A stretch of DNA of 64,000 nt from CAINVV01 sp963663005 (GCA_963663005.2 CAXXHH010000003.1:372001-436000), one strand, 5' to 3'; shown: positions 18,838 through 28,779, counted from the first letter of the stretch. A program made the numbers and translations. The notes: generated by a model not told the origin, from the sequence alone.

Positions 18838-20256
18838 ATGGCTCCCCACCCTGTTCATATAAACGGGTTATACACCGATTTTTATGAGCTCTCGATGGCT
18901 CAGGGATATTTTTACGCCGGAAAACGGGATGAAAAGGCTGTGTTCGACTACTTTTTCAGAACGAATCCGTTTCAAGGCGGTTTTCTGGTATTTGCCGGAT
19001 TGGCTGATTTCCTTGAACAACTCGAGTCTTTCACGTTCGACGACGAGGCCATCGGGTACCTGAGAAAACAGGAGATGAAACCTGAATTTCTCGATTACCT
19101 AAAACAATTTAGATTTAAGGGAAAGATCCTGTCTGTCAAAGAGGGTGAACTTGTTTTCCCGAACGAACCGATTGTCCGCATTGAGGCGAACATCATTGAG
19201 GCTCAGCTTATCGAAACATTGCTTTTGAATATCCTGAATTTCCAATCCCTCATTGCAACAAAAGCTTTCAGGGTAAAACTTGCAGCAAACGGAAAGGCTT
19301 TTTCTGATTTCGGTTTACGCAGGGCACACGGATATGGCGGATTGCAGGCCAGCAGAGCTGCAATCATCGGAGGCGCCTCCTCCACATCCAATGTTCTGGC
19401 CGGATTTATGTACAATTTGCAAGTATCCGGAACAATGGCGCACAGCTGGATTCAAAGTTTCGGCGACGAACTTTCCGCCTTTAGGGCTTATGCAGAAATC
19501 AACCCAAAGAAATCCGTCCTGCTGGTGGACACCTATGATACCCTTCGCAGCGGTGTTCCGAATGCGATCTTGATTGCCAAAGAAATGGAAAAAAATGGCG
19601 ATCAGCTGGTAGCAATCCGGCTTGATAGCGGCGATTTGGCATACCTGAGCAAGAAAGCGCGTAAGATGCTGGATAAGGAGGGGCTATCCTATGTGAAGAT
19701 CATCGTTTCCAATCAGTTAAACGAACATGTCATCAAGAGTCTGGAAGACCAGAATGCTCCTATCGACGGATTTGGAATTGGCACGGAACTGGTCACGGGC
19801 AAGCCGGATGCCTCACTTGACGGTGTTTATAAATTGAGCGAGTGCGCCGGAAAACCAAGTATGAAAATTTCAGAAAACATCGAAAAGAATACCCTTCCCG
19901 GAAAAAAGATGGTTTGGAGATTCTTCGATGAAGAGGGAAATATTTACCGGGACGGAATCTTGCTGGATGATGAAACTCCGGGAAAATGTGAATGGCTCTA
20001 TCACCCCACCCAATCCGATAAAAAAACGCAGGTCTGCCAGCTCAGGAGAGAGCAGTTATTGCAACCGGTATTTGAAGATGGGGAGATTCTTTACCCGATG
20101 CCCACTCCGGCAGAATGTCACCAATATTTGGAAAGTCGCTCCAACCAGCTACCTGAAGAGCACAAGCGATTTATTATGCCGCATATCTACAAAGTCGGCA
20201 TCTCGGAGCGACTCTTAAACCTTCGTAATGACCTGCTAAACAACTATATAAAATGA
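18838..20256 (+). CDS. pncB: Nicotinate phosphoribosyltransferase
   Basis: Converts nicotinate and PRPP to nicotinate mononucleotide in NAD salvage. Length is 472 aa. The family start LYTDFYELSMAQGYF is at residues 11-25. SDFGLRRAHG (about residues 156-165) carries the phosphoribosyl-binding residues, and RLDSGDLAYLSKKAR and FGIGTELVTGKPD follow. The ATG directly abuts the purA stop. The NAD link fits the NAD(P)HX repair gene found later in the window. The gene ends in a convergent arrangement with a GH30 gene, separated by an inverted-repeat spacer. Confidence 0.97.
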   Translation: MAPHPVHINGLYTDFYELSMAQGYFYAGKRDEKAVFDYFFRTNPFQGGFLVFAGLADFLEQLESFTFDDEAIGYLRKQEMKPEFLDYLKQFRFKGKILSVKEGELVFPNEPIVRIEANIIEAQLIETLLLNILNFQSLIATKAFRVKLAANGKAFSDFGLRRAHGYGGLQASRAAIIGGASSTSNVLAGFMYNLQVSGTMAHSWIQSFGDELSAFRAYAEINPKKSVLLVDTYDTLRSGVPNAILIAKEMEKNGDQLVAIRLDSGDLAYLSKKARKMLDKEGLSYVKIIVSNQLNEHVIKSLEDQNAPIDGFGIGTELVTGKPDASLDGVYKLSECAGKPSMKISENIEKNTLPGKKMVWRFFDEEGNIYRDGILLDDETPGKCEWLYHPTQSDKKTQVCQLRREQLLQPVFEDGEILYPMPTPAECHQYLESRSNQLPEEHKRFIMPHIYKVGISERLLNLRNDLLNNYIK

Positions 20257-20260
20257 AGAA

Positions 20261-20333
20261 TGAAAAGAGAAAAGTGAAAAACTAAAAATGCGAAGATTCT
20301 TCCAGTTTTTCACTTCTCATTTTTCTCTTTTCA
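20261..20333. repeat. Purine/pyrimidine-rich inverted repeat between convergent genes
   Basis: The left arm is purine-rich (TGAAAAGAGAAAA then GTGAAAAACT, 20261-20283). The right arm is its imperfect complement (from AGTTTTTCACT at 20304 to TTTTCTCTTTTCA ending 20333). It fills the gap between pncB and the GH30 gene and likely acts as a bidirectional terminator. The same GTGAAAAATGA theme recurs near 40.8 kb. Confidence 0.75.
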
Positions 20334-20340
20334 CTTTTTT

Positions 20341-21771
20341 TCACCACACGATTGTTCCAACGGCACCTGTATCCAATTTAACCTGAATGGATTTGCCCTT
20401 GAAGCTTATACCGAAACTCTTTGGCTCCTTTGACTCGTTAAGTACTATCACCACAATCTTTCCGTCATTTGTCTTGAAAGCAACGTTGGGCAAGGAATCT
20501 ACGACATCAGAACCAATCCTGACCGATCCTGGTCTGACGAACTTGGATGCGTGCGCCAGAATATAATAGGCAGGATTTCTCGTAGCGACATCCCCGTTCA
20601 GGGTAACTGCGCCCAGACAGCGGTCGCAGCCGCCGATGGTATGAGGATCATACATTGGATCGGAAGCCATATTCCATTCCAGGACATTCCGGCACCAGTT
20701 TCGGGTTGCACCGATGATCAGGGTCTTGGTGTGCCAGGCAAGGTCGCCGGGCAGGTTCCCGGGCGCTCCGACCCATTGCTCAGTAAAATAGAGGTTCTTT
20801 GCCGGAAACTCATTATGTACCTCTGAAAGCGCTTCAATTTTACCTCCATAAAGATGAAACGCTGATCCATCAACATACTTGGCAGCCTCGGGATCCCGAA
20901 GAATCGTTAAGGGATAAATAATTTTATCGGCATTGTGGTCGTAAACGATAATTTTTGTCTGCAATCCGGCCGATTGGAATGCTGGCCCCAGGTTTTGTTT
21001 GATGAATGCCGCCTGATCTTCGGCCAGCATCAAAAGGCTGGGAACATTGCCGGGATGCAACGGTTCATTCTGAATCGTAATCGCATCGATGGTAATTCCC
21101 TCCGCTTTCATATCCTTGATATACTTCACGAAATAGTTGGCGTATACCTCATAACATTCTTTCTTCAAACTTCCACCCTTGAATTCATTGTTCGTTTTCA
21201 TCCAGGTCGGTGCAGACCAGGGGGAGGCAAGAATCTTTATTGTGGGATTGATACGGAGAATCTCTTTCAGCACCGGAATCAAATCCTTCCGGTTTGGCTC
21301 TATCGAGAATTTCTGCAAATTAAAATCAGTTTCACCGGCAGCAAGATCGTCATAAGTGAAAGGCTTTTCGCTTAAATCTGAAGCCCCAAGCGAAACCCGC
21401 AAATAGCTGATCCCGATATTATTGCCATCTGTGGCAAAAAGTTCTTTGAGTATGGCAGCACGTGCTTCCGGATTCATTTTATGGATCAAAGTTGCACTGC
21501 CATCGGTCAGGCAATTTCCAAAACCATCGATGGACTGAAAAGTCTGATTGGCGTCGACCTTTATAACTGGAGCAGCGGCGCTTTCCTTGCCAAATTTCAG
21601 ATTGATATCCTGCTTTTGAAAAAGAATATTTGCTGAGGGTGAGGTAAGCCAAAACTGGATTTCTCCTTTCCCTGCAGAGGATTGCCCGGGGGCAATTTTC
21701 TTTGCATGAGCATTTGCTAACGGACAAACCGCAAGTGCTACTAATAACAGTAAAACCTGAATCTTTTTCAT
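20341..21771 (-). CDS. GH30 glycoside hydrolase (beta-1,6-glucanase/glucosylceramidase-like), secreted
   Basis: Clan GH-A hydrolase of 476 aa with a signal peptide (about residues 1-23) and no lipobox, so probably periplasmic. GFGNCLTDGSA is the GH30 N-terminal signature. The acid/base is Glu236 in QNEP and the nucleophile is Glu331 in FTEQW. The C-terminal beta-sandwich ends in DTGAVGTIVW. It is the last gene of the glucan enzyme set and is a paralogue of the lipoprotein version at 24993-26462. Given GH16 and GH3 neighbours, hydrolysis of beta-1,6 branches or gentio-oligosaccharides from laminarin-type glucan is likely. Confidence 0.93.
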   Translation of the reverse strand: MKKIQVLLLLVALAVCPLANAHAKKIAPGQSSAGKGEIQFWLTSPSANILFQKQDINLKFGKESAAAPVIKVDANQTFQSIDGFGNCLTDGSATLIHKMNPEARAAILKELFATDGNNIGISYLRVSLGASDLSEKPFTYDDLAAGETDFNLQKFSIEPNRKDLIPVLKEILRINPTIKILASPWSAPTWMKTNNEFKGGSLKKECYEVYANYFVKYIKDMKAEGITIDAITIQNEPLHPGNVPSLLMLAEDQAAFIKQNLGPAFQSAGLQTKIIVYDHNADKIIYPLTILRDPEAAKYVDGSAFHLYGGKIEALSEVHNEFPAKNLYFTEQWVGAPGNLPGDLAWHTKTLIIGATRNWCRNVLEWNMASDPMYDPHTIGGCDRCLGAVTLNGDVATRNPAYYILAHASKFVRPGSVRIGSDVVDSLPNVAFKTNDGKIVVIVLNESKEPKSFGISFKGKSIQVKLDTGAVGTIVW

Positions 21772-21785
21772 CTTAACTCTTCAAT

Positions 21786-22619
21786 TTATTTTTTTTGGTA
21801 AACTCTGACATAATCGACGATCATGGATCTCGGGAAAATGGAATCATCAACCCCCTTCTGTCCACCCCAATTACCTCCGACTGCAACATTCAGCAAAAGA
21901 TGAAATCGTTTATCAAAGGGCCATTCTTTGAATCCGGTGCCTTCATTCTTAAAGGTAAAATAGAGCTGATCATCGACATAGACCCTATATTCGGAAGCCT
22001 CCCATTCCAGCGCGTAAACATGAAATTTCGAATAGCAATCCGCAATTGTGAGTTTGTTATTCTTTTGTGTCCGCTGTACATGGTTGTAGGAGCGGGTGTG
22101 CGCAGAGGCCACGATCACAAAGGGATCGTAACCCACATTCTCCATAATATCAATCTCACCCGACGCCGGCCAACCTCCATATGCCCAATCGGTAGAAAGC
22201 ATCCAGATTGCAGGCCACATACCGCGTCCATCGGGGAGTTTCGCTTTTGTCTCAATCCGGCCGTATAACCAGTCGCCCTTTGATTTGGTAACTAGCCGGG
22301 CCGAAGTATATTTTTTGCCCTGGAAATCTTCTTTGCGGGCAGTAATAGTCAGGAATCCATCCTTGACTTCCGCATTCTGAATCCGATCTTTGGTATAGAA
22401 TTGCAATTCATTATTTCCCCATCCTGATGCATTTCCATCAACATCAAAACTCCATTTTTTTGCATCCGGAAGACCGGTATAATCAAATTCATCACTCCAG
22501 ACGAGTGTGTAATCCTTGGCAAGATTACCGGCCTGGACAGATTTTTCAGCAGATTGAGCATAAATGTTCGAGCTGAAGATGGAAACTCCCAGACTTAGCA
22601 AATAATACAATGGCTTCAT
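21786..22619 (-). CDS. GH16 endo-beta-1,3-glucanase (laminarinase-like), secreted
   Basis: Single-domain GH16 enzyme, 277 aa. A signal peptide spans about residues 1-21 (ends NIYAQ); no lipobox is seen. The jelly-roll starts with YTLVWSDEFD. The catalytic motif is Glu155-I-Asp157-I-M-Glu160: Glu155 nucleophile, Glu160 acid/base. The extra Met between the catalytic residues is the beta-bulge typical of laminarinases and their kin. It lies 14 bases upstream of the GH30 gene and 43 bases after the GH3 gene. It probably cuts beta-1,3-glucan oligosaccharides in the periplasm, while its lipoprotein paralogue works at the surface. Confidence 0.94.
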   Translation of the reverse strand: MKPLYYLLSLGVSIFSSNIYAQSAEKSVQAGNLAKDYTLVWSDEFDYTGLPDAKKWSFDVDGNASGWGNNELQFYTKDRIQNAEVKDGFLTITARKEDFQGKKYTSARLVTKSKGDWLYGRIETKAKLPDGRGMWPAIWMLSTDWAYGGWPASGEIDIMENVGYDPFVIVASAHTRSYNHVQRTQKNNKLTIADCYSKFHVYALEWEASEYRVYVDDQLYFTFKNEGTGFKEWPFDKRFHLLLNVAVGGNWGGQKGVDDSIFPRSMIVDYVRVYQKK

Positions 22620-22662
22620 AAGGTTATTCTATATTATCAATAAAATTCAAATCACATTTTAA

Positions 22663-24925
22663 CTATTGAATGGTAAACTCGCCGTGCAGTCCTTCGGCAG
22701 AATTGGGTCCGATCCACACATCAAATTCGCCCGGTTCGATCACGTTTTCCTTTCCGTTGAAAAACTCCAAATCTTTTGCCGACAGAAGAAATTCGACTTT
22801 GGTCGATTTCCCCTGCGGAATCGTCAATCGCTTGTACCCTTTCAGTTCCTTAACCGGACGAGTGATTGAACCAACGCGGTCGCGGATGTAGAACTGGACG
22901 ATTTCGTCTGCGTCCATCTCTCCTGTATTTGTAATTACGGCCTCAACATTTATAGAGCCAACGGATGACATTGACATAGCAGATAGCTTCAGATCAGAAT
23001 AGTTAAACTTTGTGTAGCTCAATCCATAGCCAAAAGGCAGCAGCGGCGTGAATCCATAATCCAGATGAAAAGATTTATAGCCTAAAGAACTCTGCGGATT
23101 TACAACCGGAATACTGTCGATGGGCGTCCATGTTTTGGCAGAAGCTGGTCTGCCTGTGTTATTGTGGTAGTAATAAAACGGAATCTGACCGGAGCCTTTC
23201 ACAAATGTCACAGGCAACTTCCCGGAAGGGGATTCCTTTCCAAAAATCAGGTCAGCCAATGCAGTACCGGCCATTGTACCACCGTGCCATCCGTATAATA
23301 CAGCATTGGCTTCCTCCAGCACCTTTCCAATAGCCAAAGGTCTGCCGGCCATCACAACAATGATTAGCGGTTTGCCTGTCTTGGCCAGTTCCGCAATTAG
23401 TTCGTCCTGCGCACCCGGAAGATTGATCTCTCCGCGCGATTGTCCTTCTCCGGAGAGAATCCATTCCTCGCCTCCAAAATAGAGAATGGCATCAGATTGC
23501 TTAGCCAGGGCAATTGTTTTGGCAAATTCGCCTTTGTTTTTATCACGACTGTATTGCAGTCCTTTGATAAAATTCACTTTATCTGCACCTAAAACATCCT
23601 TTATAGCAGTTAGTGGAGTAACAGAATTCTCAGCCCTCCCGTCAAACACCCAGGTTCCGAGTTGGTCGCGTGGTGAATCGGCTAGTGGTCCGATCACCGC
23701 CACAGAACGAATCTTAGTCGAAAGAGGAAGCGTTTTCCCTTCATTCTTGAGCAACACGGCACTTTCTCTTGCTACTTTCCGGGCATGTTCAAGAAAGTCA
23801 GGATTCAATGTTTGCTTCTGGGCTTCAGGAGACACATAGGCATTTTCGAACAGTCCGAGTTTAAACTTCACTCTGAGGATATTTCGCACTGCTTCATCGA
23901 CCATATTCTGATCAATTTTACCGTCACGCAAAAGTTGCTTGATATTGCCGGCATATGAAAGACTGGACATTTCCATATCGACACCTGCCTTTAAAGCTTT
24001 GAAAGCAGCCTCCTTTTCGTTCGCACAAAACCCATGAGAGATCATTTCAGTCACCGAGCCCCAGTCGCTTACGACCATCCCCTGAAATCCCCATTCCTTC
24101 CGAAGGATCTGCTTCAATGTAAATTCATTGCCAGAGGCAGGTACCCCCGTTCAAATCATTAAAACCCGACATAAAAGTCAACGCGCCGGCATCTTTCGCA
24201 GCTTTGAAGGGTTTAAGTACTACATTTCGCAATACAGGTTCAGAAATGTAGGTGGTATTGTAGTCGCGACCAGCTTCGGAGAACCCATAACCAACATAAT
24301 GTTTTGCGCAGGCAGCGACGGCTGTCGGATCGGTCAGATTTTCGCCCTGAATACCTTCCACCATAGCCTTGGAGAACGTAGAGGCAAGGTAGGGATCTTC
24401 GCCACATCCCTCAGCGATTCTACCCCAGCGGGGATCCCAGGTAATATCAATCATCGGTGCAAAAGTCCACTTAATTCCCTGAGAAGAGCATTCGATTGCA
24501 GAGATGCGGTATGCCTTTTTTACAATTTCAGGATCCCAGGAGGCGGCCATTCCCAGAGGTATCGGAAATACTGTTCTATACCCGTGGATAACATCCCGAC
24601 CAATCAGCAAAGGAATACCGAGCCGGCTCTCCTCGATAGCTATTTTCTGAATTTCATTGATTTTTTCGACCCCGAACAGATTCAGAAATGAGCCATATCT
24701 TCCGTCTCTGACAGATTTCTTCAGCTGCTCATCCCCACCTGCCGAGGAGGGATCGATTTGAGTCATTTGCCCAATTTTTTCATCCAAAGTCATTTTAGAG
24801 AGCAATTGATTCACTCTGGTTTCAATTTCTTTGGTTTCAGGAGTTTTGACCTTGCTGCTGCAAGAGCCAAATAGTAATGCGGCAAAGGCCAGACACAAAA
24901 CTAGAGTCAATTTGCGCGATTTCAT
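22663..24925 (-). pseudogene. GH3 beta-glucosidase, BglX-like, interrupted by a one-base frameshift
   Basis: The gene reads in two frames: the N-terminal part from ATG 24925 (lipoprotein signal, FGSCSSK) to a stop at 24125-24127, and the C-terminal part from about 24117 to 22663. A G5 run on the coding strand (C5 at 24144-24148) is one base too long. With four G the sequence reads NGVPASGNEFTLKQ and joins both halves into an uninterrupted protein of 753 aa, a normal GH3 length. The N-terminal half holds the TIM barrel (GRDVIHGYRTVFPIPLG). The nucleophile Asp of VVSDWGS and the C-terminal sandwich and fibronectin-like domain are in the second half. It may be a real mutation, a phase-variable tract or a sequencing error. 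If intact, it would release glucose from laminari-oligosaccharides. Confidence 0.9.
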
Positions 24926-24992
24926 GATAAAACCATTTTTACTATTTAGAGACTTATCGCTTTCCATTTAATTAAAAAAATTAGAAAAATTC

Positions 24993-26462
24993 TTACCAGA
25001 TATAGGTAGCAACAGCTCCGGCGGGTAGCTCGGATGTTGCAATCATATCGTTGAACTGTATGTTGAATTTTTGTGATGTACTGCTTTCATTGAGGACTAT
25101 CAACACTTTTTTCCCTGCCGGAGTTTTGAATGCAACATTGGGCAGATTTGCAATATTCGTTGATCCTATTCGAACCGATCCATCCCTGACAAATTTCGAA
25201 GCATGTGCAACGATGTAATATGACACATTTCGATTCACCGAGGTTCCGATTGTCAGGGCTCCCAGACAGGTAGAACAGCCGCCTGCCGTATGCGGGTAAT
25301 AATTTGGATCGGAAGCCAGGTTCCATTCAATGACGTTTCTACTCCAATTTCGCGTCGCACCAATAATCAGATTCTTGACGTGCCATTTTAAATCTGCCGC
25401 AAAATTCCCAGGACCGCCAACCCATTGCTCTGTAAAATAGACGTTCTTTTCCGGATAGGAGCTGTGAACAAATGATAAAGCGCTGATATCGCCGGCATAG
25501 AGATGAAATGCCGAGCCATCAACATATTTATTTGCTCCGGGATCACCGAGAACGGTTAGCGGATAAGAGGCAACGTCACAATTGTGATCGTAAGCGATGA
25601 TTTTAGTTTTAATAGCTGCTGCTTGAAATGCAGGACCCAGGTACGATTTCACAAACTCTGCCTGCTCCGTTGCAGACATCGACATGCTTGGGTTATTATA
25701 GGGATTTAAAGGCTCGTTTTGGGGCGTAATTGCATCAATTTTAATTCCCTGAGCCTCCATTGCTTTGATATATTTGACAAAATAATTGGCATACTCGCCA
25801 TAATATTCCGGCTTTAAACTTCCGCCCTTCGGACTGCCATTGGTTTTCATCCAGGCTGGTGCAGACCAGGGTGATCCTAGAATTTTGATTCCGGGATTCA
25901 GCGCAATAATTTCTTTCAAAACCGGGATTAAATTTTGCTTATCAGGATCGATGCTGAACAGTTTCAAACCAATATCAGTCTGCCCTGCAGCCACATCATC
26001 ATAGGAGAATACTGTAGCATCCAGATCCGAAGCACCGATACTTATCCGGAGATAATTTATGCCAATGAACGTGCTGTCGACGGCAATCAGTTCTTTAATC
26101 AGGTCGCTCCGTGTCGCGGAAGTCAACTGATTGATGAGGGATGCACTTCCTCCCGTTAAGGCAAATCCAAACCCGTCGATTGATTGAAAGGTTTGGGTAG
26201 TATCCACTACGACAGATGGATTATAATTTGATGAGCTACTGAAATTCAAAGCAACAGACTGCTTTTTGAAAAAAACATTCTGATCCGGGTTTGTCAGCCA
26301 AAAAACAATATCTGACTTGCCGGTTACCACCGGATTTGGATTTGGTTTGGGATTCGGATCCGGCTGTATATCATTACCCCCCTTACCGCAACTGCACAGG
26401 CAAAGTACCGTCATGGTAAGAAAGATAGTTGGAACAAACAAATAGTTGGATAGCAAACGCAT
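24993..26462 (-). CDS. GH30 glycoside hydrolase, surface lipoprotein
   Basis: GH30 enzyme of 489 aa with a lipoprotein signal (LCLCSCGKGG, about residues 20-29), followed by a Pro/Asn/Lys-rich linker (DPNPKPNPNP) that would hold the catalytic domain away from the membrane. DGFGFALTGGSA is the family signature. The acid/base Glu is in PQNEP and the nucleophile Glu in YFTEQW. It is close in sequence to the secreted GH30 at 20341-21771, so the pair arose by duplication. Lipidation predicts display on the outer membrane, where it would trim beta-1,6-linked branches before SusCD uptake. GH16 and GH3 genes flank it, all in one direction. Confidence 0.93.
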   Translation of the reverse strand: MRLLSNYLFVPTIFLTMTVLCLCSCGKGGNDIQPDPNPKPNPNPVVTGKSDIVFWLTNPDQNVFFKKQSVALNFSSSSNYNPSVVVDTTQTFQSIDGFGFALTGGSASLINQLTSATRSDLIKELIAVDSTFIGINYLRISIGASDLDATVFSYDDVAAGQTDIGLKLFSIDPDKQNLIPVLKEIIALNPGIKILGSPWSAPAWMKTNGSPKGGSLKPEYYGEYANYFVKYIKAMEAQGIKIDAITPQNEPLNPYNNPSMSMSATEQAEFVKSYLGPAFQAAAIKTKIIAYDHNCDVASYPLTVLGDPGANKYVDGSAFHLYAGDISALSFVHSSYPEKNVYFTEQWVGGPGNFAADLKWHVKNLIIGATRNWSRNVIEWNLASDPNYYPHTAGGCSTCLGALTIGTSVNRNVSYYIVAHASKFVRDGSVRIGSTNIANLPNVAFKTPAGKKVLIVLNESSTSQKFNIQFNDMIATSELPAGAVATYIW

Positions 26463-26509
26463 GCTTTGAACTTACTGGTTAACAGAAATAAAATGGTTTT
26501 GAAAAATCA

Positions 26510-27718
26510 TCATTGAAATACTCTCACGTAATCAACAAACATTCTCTGTGGAAAAGGCGTACTTACATCGGGCGGGCCGGGCCAGTCGCCTCCGACAGCA
26601 ACATTAAATATGAAAAACTGGTTCGCATTGAAAGGATAATTGGCAGCACCGGCATCCGTGACTGTCGTGGTCAGGATGAGGATATCGTCGACATAATTTT
26701 TAATCATATCAGCTGTCCAAACCATGCTAAAGACGTGAAACTCCTTGGAAAAATCGCCGGATGATAAATTATAGTCGGCGCCTTTGGATAAATGAGTGCC
26801 AGTGGCTGATTTCCAGTGCATCGTTGATCTGACTCTGCCCGGACTGGAGCCTACCAGTTCCATGATATCCATTTCACCGCAGGCAGGCCATCCAACAGAA
26901 GAGATGTTTGAACCCAACATCCATAATGCTGGCCACATACCCTTACTGACAGGCAGTTTTGCCCGGATATCTATTCTGCCAAATTTAAATGTTTTCTTGC
27001 CTTGGGTAGTCAATCTTGAAGATGAATAGTTGAAGCCACCAATAGCCTCTTTTCGCGCTTCAATTATCAAATTACCATTTGATTGGAATGTATTTTTTAG
27101 ACTATTCGTATAATACTCGAGTTCATTATTTCCCCATCCACCAGTTCCATTGCCGATTTCCTGATTCCAGGTATTCAGATCTAAGGCTGATCCGGCAAAT
27201 TCATCATTCCATACCAGGGTGTATCCGGGATAAGACAGCGGAGTAGTATATCCGGTATTATCGGTTGGCAAATAAGTGCCGTCTTCCGTTAAAATAGTGC
27301 CTTTGGCAGAACTCGTTCCGATGGTGCAGGAGACGGGTTTGCTAAGCTGAATTGTAAACAGAAGGTTATTTCGACGCAAATTCGTCGGATCACCTTTTAT
27401 CTGTACATCGACTATTGCCTGCGTTTTTCCGGCTGGTATTGTGATCGTACCGGAAGAAGCCACATAATCGTTTGGTGATACTGCAGTTCCATCAGACAAA
27501 CTATAATCGACTGAAACATTCTTGGTTGTTGATCTATCAAGATTAATATAAAACTGCATGGTCGTATTTGTCGCAGTAATCGGCTGATTCATGTCCGTCG
27601 TACTAACCACCGGTATGGTAACCGGTTCTGGTATCGGCTCTGTGGTACCGCCACCCTTACTGCAAGAGATCAGCGCAAAAAAGAAAGCAGAAATAAAAAT
27701 CGTCTTTAGAAATCGCAT
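26510..27718 (-). CDS. GH16 endo-beta-1,3-glucanase with Calx-beta domain, surface lipoprotein
   Basis: Two-domain lipoprotein of 402 aa. The lipobox ALISC puts Cys at about residue 19. A Calx-beta-like domain (about 40-145; VDYSLSDGTAVSPNDYVASSGTITI in pattern) precedes the GH16 jelly-roll (about 165-402). The catalytic motif is Glu282-M-Asp284-I-M-Glu287. It is the first enzyme gene after the terminator that ends the susCD/binding-protein operon. It likely makes the initial endo-cuts in beta-1,3-glucan at the cell surface. The N-terminal domain could act as a spacer or bind glycan. Confidence 0.93.
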   Translation of the reverse strand: MRFLKTIFISAFFFALISCSKGGGTTEPIPEPVTIPVVSTTDMNQPITATNTTMQFYINLDRSTTKNVSVDYSLSDGTAVSPNDYVASSGTITIPAGKTQAIVDVQIKGDPTNLRRNNLLFTIQLSKPVSCTIGTSSAKGTILTEDGTYLPTDNTGYTTPLSYPGYTLVWNDEFAGSALDLNTWNQEIGNGTGGWGNNELEYYTNSLKNTFQSNGNLIIEARKEAIGGFNYSSSRLTTQGKKTFKFGRIDIRAKLPVSKGMWPALWMLGSNISSVGWPACGEMDIMELVGSSPGRVRSTMHWKSATGTHLSKGADYNLSSGDFSKEFHVFSMVWTADMIKNYVDDILILTTTVTDAGAANYPFNANQFFIFNVAVGGDWPGPPDVSTPFPQRMFVDYVRVFQ

Positions 27719-27746
27719 AACACACCCTATAAACGTGAATTGAAGA

Positions 27747-27778
27747 AAAAATGGAGGAGTAATGCCTCCTCCATTTTT
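27747..27778 (-). terminator. Intrinsic terminator between glucan-binding and enzyme genes
   Basis: A perfect 13-bp stem (AAAAATGGAGGAG at 27747-27759 and its complement at 27766-27778) has a 6-base loop. On the minus strand it ends in a T-run (ATTTTTTTCTTC). It lies between the last binding-protein gene and the GH16 gene, so most transcripts from susC should stop here. Confidence 0.85.
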
Positions 27779-27836
27779 AGTTTTATAAAAAAGTAATATT
27801 TGAAATATTCACCTTTAATTGCCGGAAGACAGACAA

Positions 27837-28769
27837 TTAAAGCGCTTTCATCTTAATGTACCATGCATTACCGGTTTCAGTACCCTGAACCCGCAAATAC
27901 ATGTAAGTAGATGTTAAGACCATAATTTCATATTCTTTCTGCAGCGCTCCGTATCCGATGCATGTTGCGTTCCCTGCCAAAAGAATTGCAGTCTTGGTGG
28001 AAGGTGCAGAAGCTGCGATTCCAGTACTTGAAGGTACAAAGGAAAATGCACCGGTACCACCAGCATAAGGATAGCAAGCTTCATCACCAGATCCGGGAAT
28101 TCCTGGAAGTGATGACAGAGAACCAGTTTTTGTAAATACGCCGTCAGGACTAGTTACTTTCAACGAATATGTGCCATCGGTAGCCTTAGTGAAGGTGAAT
28201 GTTGATGTATAGAAACAGTTGCAACATCCTACTTTCTCATTCACACCAGCTGCCCACCATTCAGGCGTTGCTGATGAATTAGACCATGGTCCAACACCAA
28301 AATGGCCGGCCACACTCTTATCAACAACCCATGTTTTGGAAGTACCACCAGTTAAATTGGAAACAATCGCCGGAGCTACATTGAAATCACTACGTACAGT
28401 GACATCCTTCGTTAGCGTAGAAGATGTACCACCTTTGCCGTATACAACTGCAGTAATCCGATAGGTATTCAAACCAAGATTCGTATACTTTTTCGTAGTC
28501 GAACCTGTTGGAAGATAAACCAAATCCAGTGGAGTATTGGCATCATAGTCTACTTTATAGGATAGTGCATTATTTGCAGTAACAGTGATCTTCACGTCAC
28601 CTGAACCATCCCCGGTAGGGCTTGCTGTTGTTGCACCAGCAATTTCAGTCGTGATGACAATTCCTGAAGGTGCGGTAAGATCTCCCAAGGTATAATTTTT
28701 GTCCGCACATCCGTAATTTATGAGAAATACCGAGCATGCAACCAAAATGTATTTGAATGTTCTTTTCAT
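27837..28769 (-). CDS. Putative surface glycan-binding lipoprotein (SusE/F position)
   Basis: Lipoprotein of 310 aa, lipobox INYGC near residue 21. The N-terminal part (about 30-130) looks like a PKD/Ig-like fold with repeated beta-strand patterns. The C-terminal part (about 140-310) starts TWVVDKSVAGHFGVGP and has a Trp/Cys-rich block (WWAAGVNEKVGCCNC) that could form an aromatic binding face. No catalytic motif is seen. Position as fourth gene after susC and susD is that of surface glycan-binding proteins in laminarin PULs. It ends 58 bases before the terminator stem. The binding role is inferred from context and architecture. Confidence 0.75.
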   Translation of the reverse strand: MKRTFKYILVACSVFLINYGCADKNYTLGDLTAPSGIVITTEIAGATTASPTGDGSGDVKITVTANNALSYKVDYDANTPLDLVYLPTGSTTKKYTNLGLNTYRITAVVYGKGGTSSTLTKDVTVRSDFNVAPAIVSNLTGGTSKTWVVDKSVAGHFGVGPWSNSSATPEWWAAGVNEKVGCCNCFYTSTFTFTKATDGTYSLKVTSPDGVFTKTGSLSSLPGIPGSGDEACYPYAGGTGAFSFVPSSTGIAASAPSTKTAILLAGNATCIGYGALQKEYEIMVLTSTYMYLRVQGTETGNAWYIKMKAL

Positions 28770-28779
28770 AGTAATTTTA

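Noticed and set aside
21795..22268. 157-aa open frame on the plus strand
   Set aside because: Antisense shadow of the GH16 gene, which has an intact catalytic motif.
24128..24691. 187-aa open frame on the plus strand
   Set aside because: It is the complement of the GH3 N-terminal domain; GH3 motifs on the minus strand explain the sequence.
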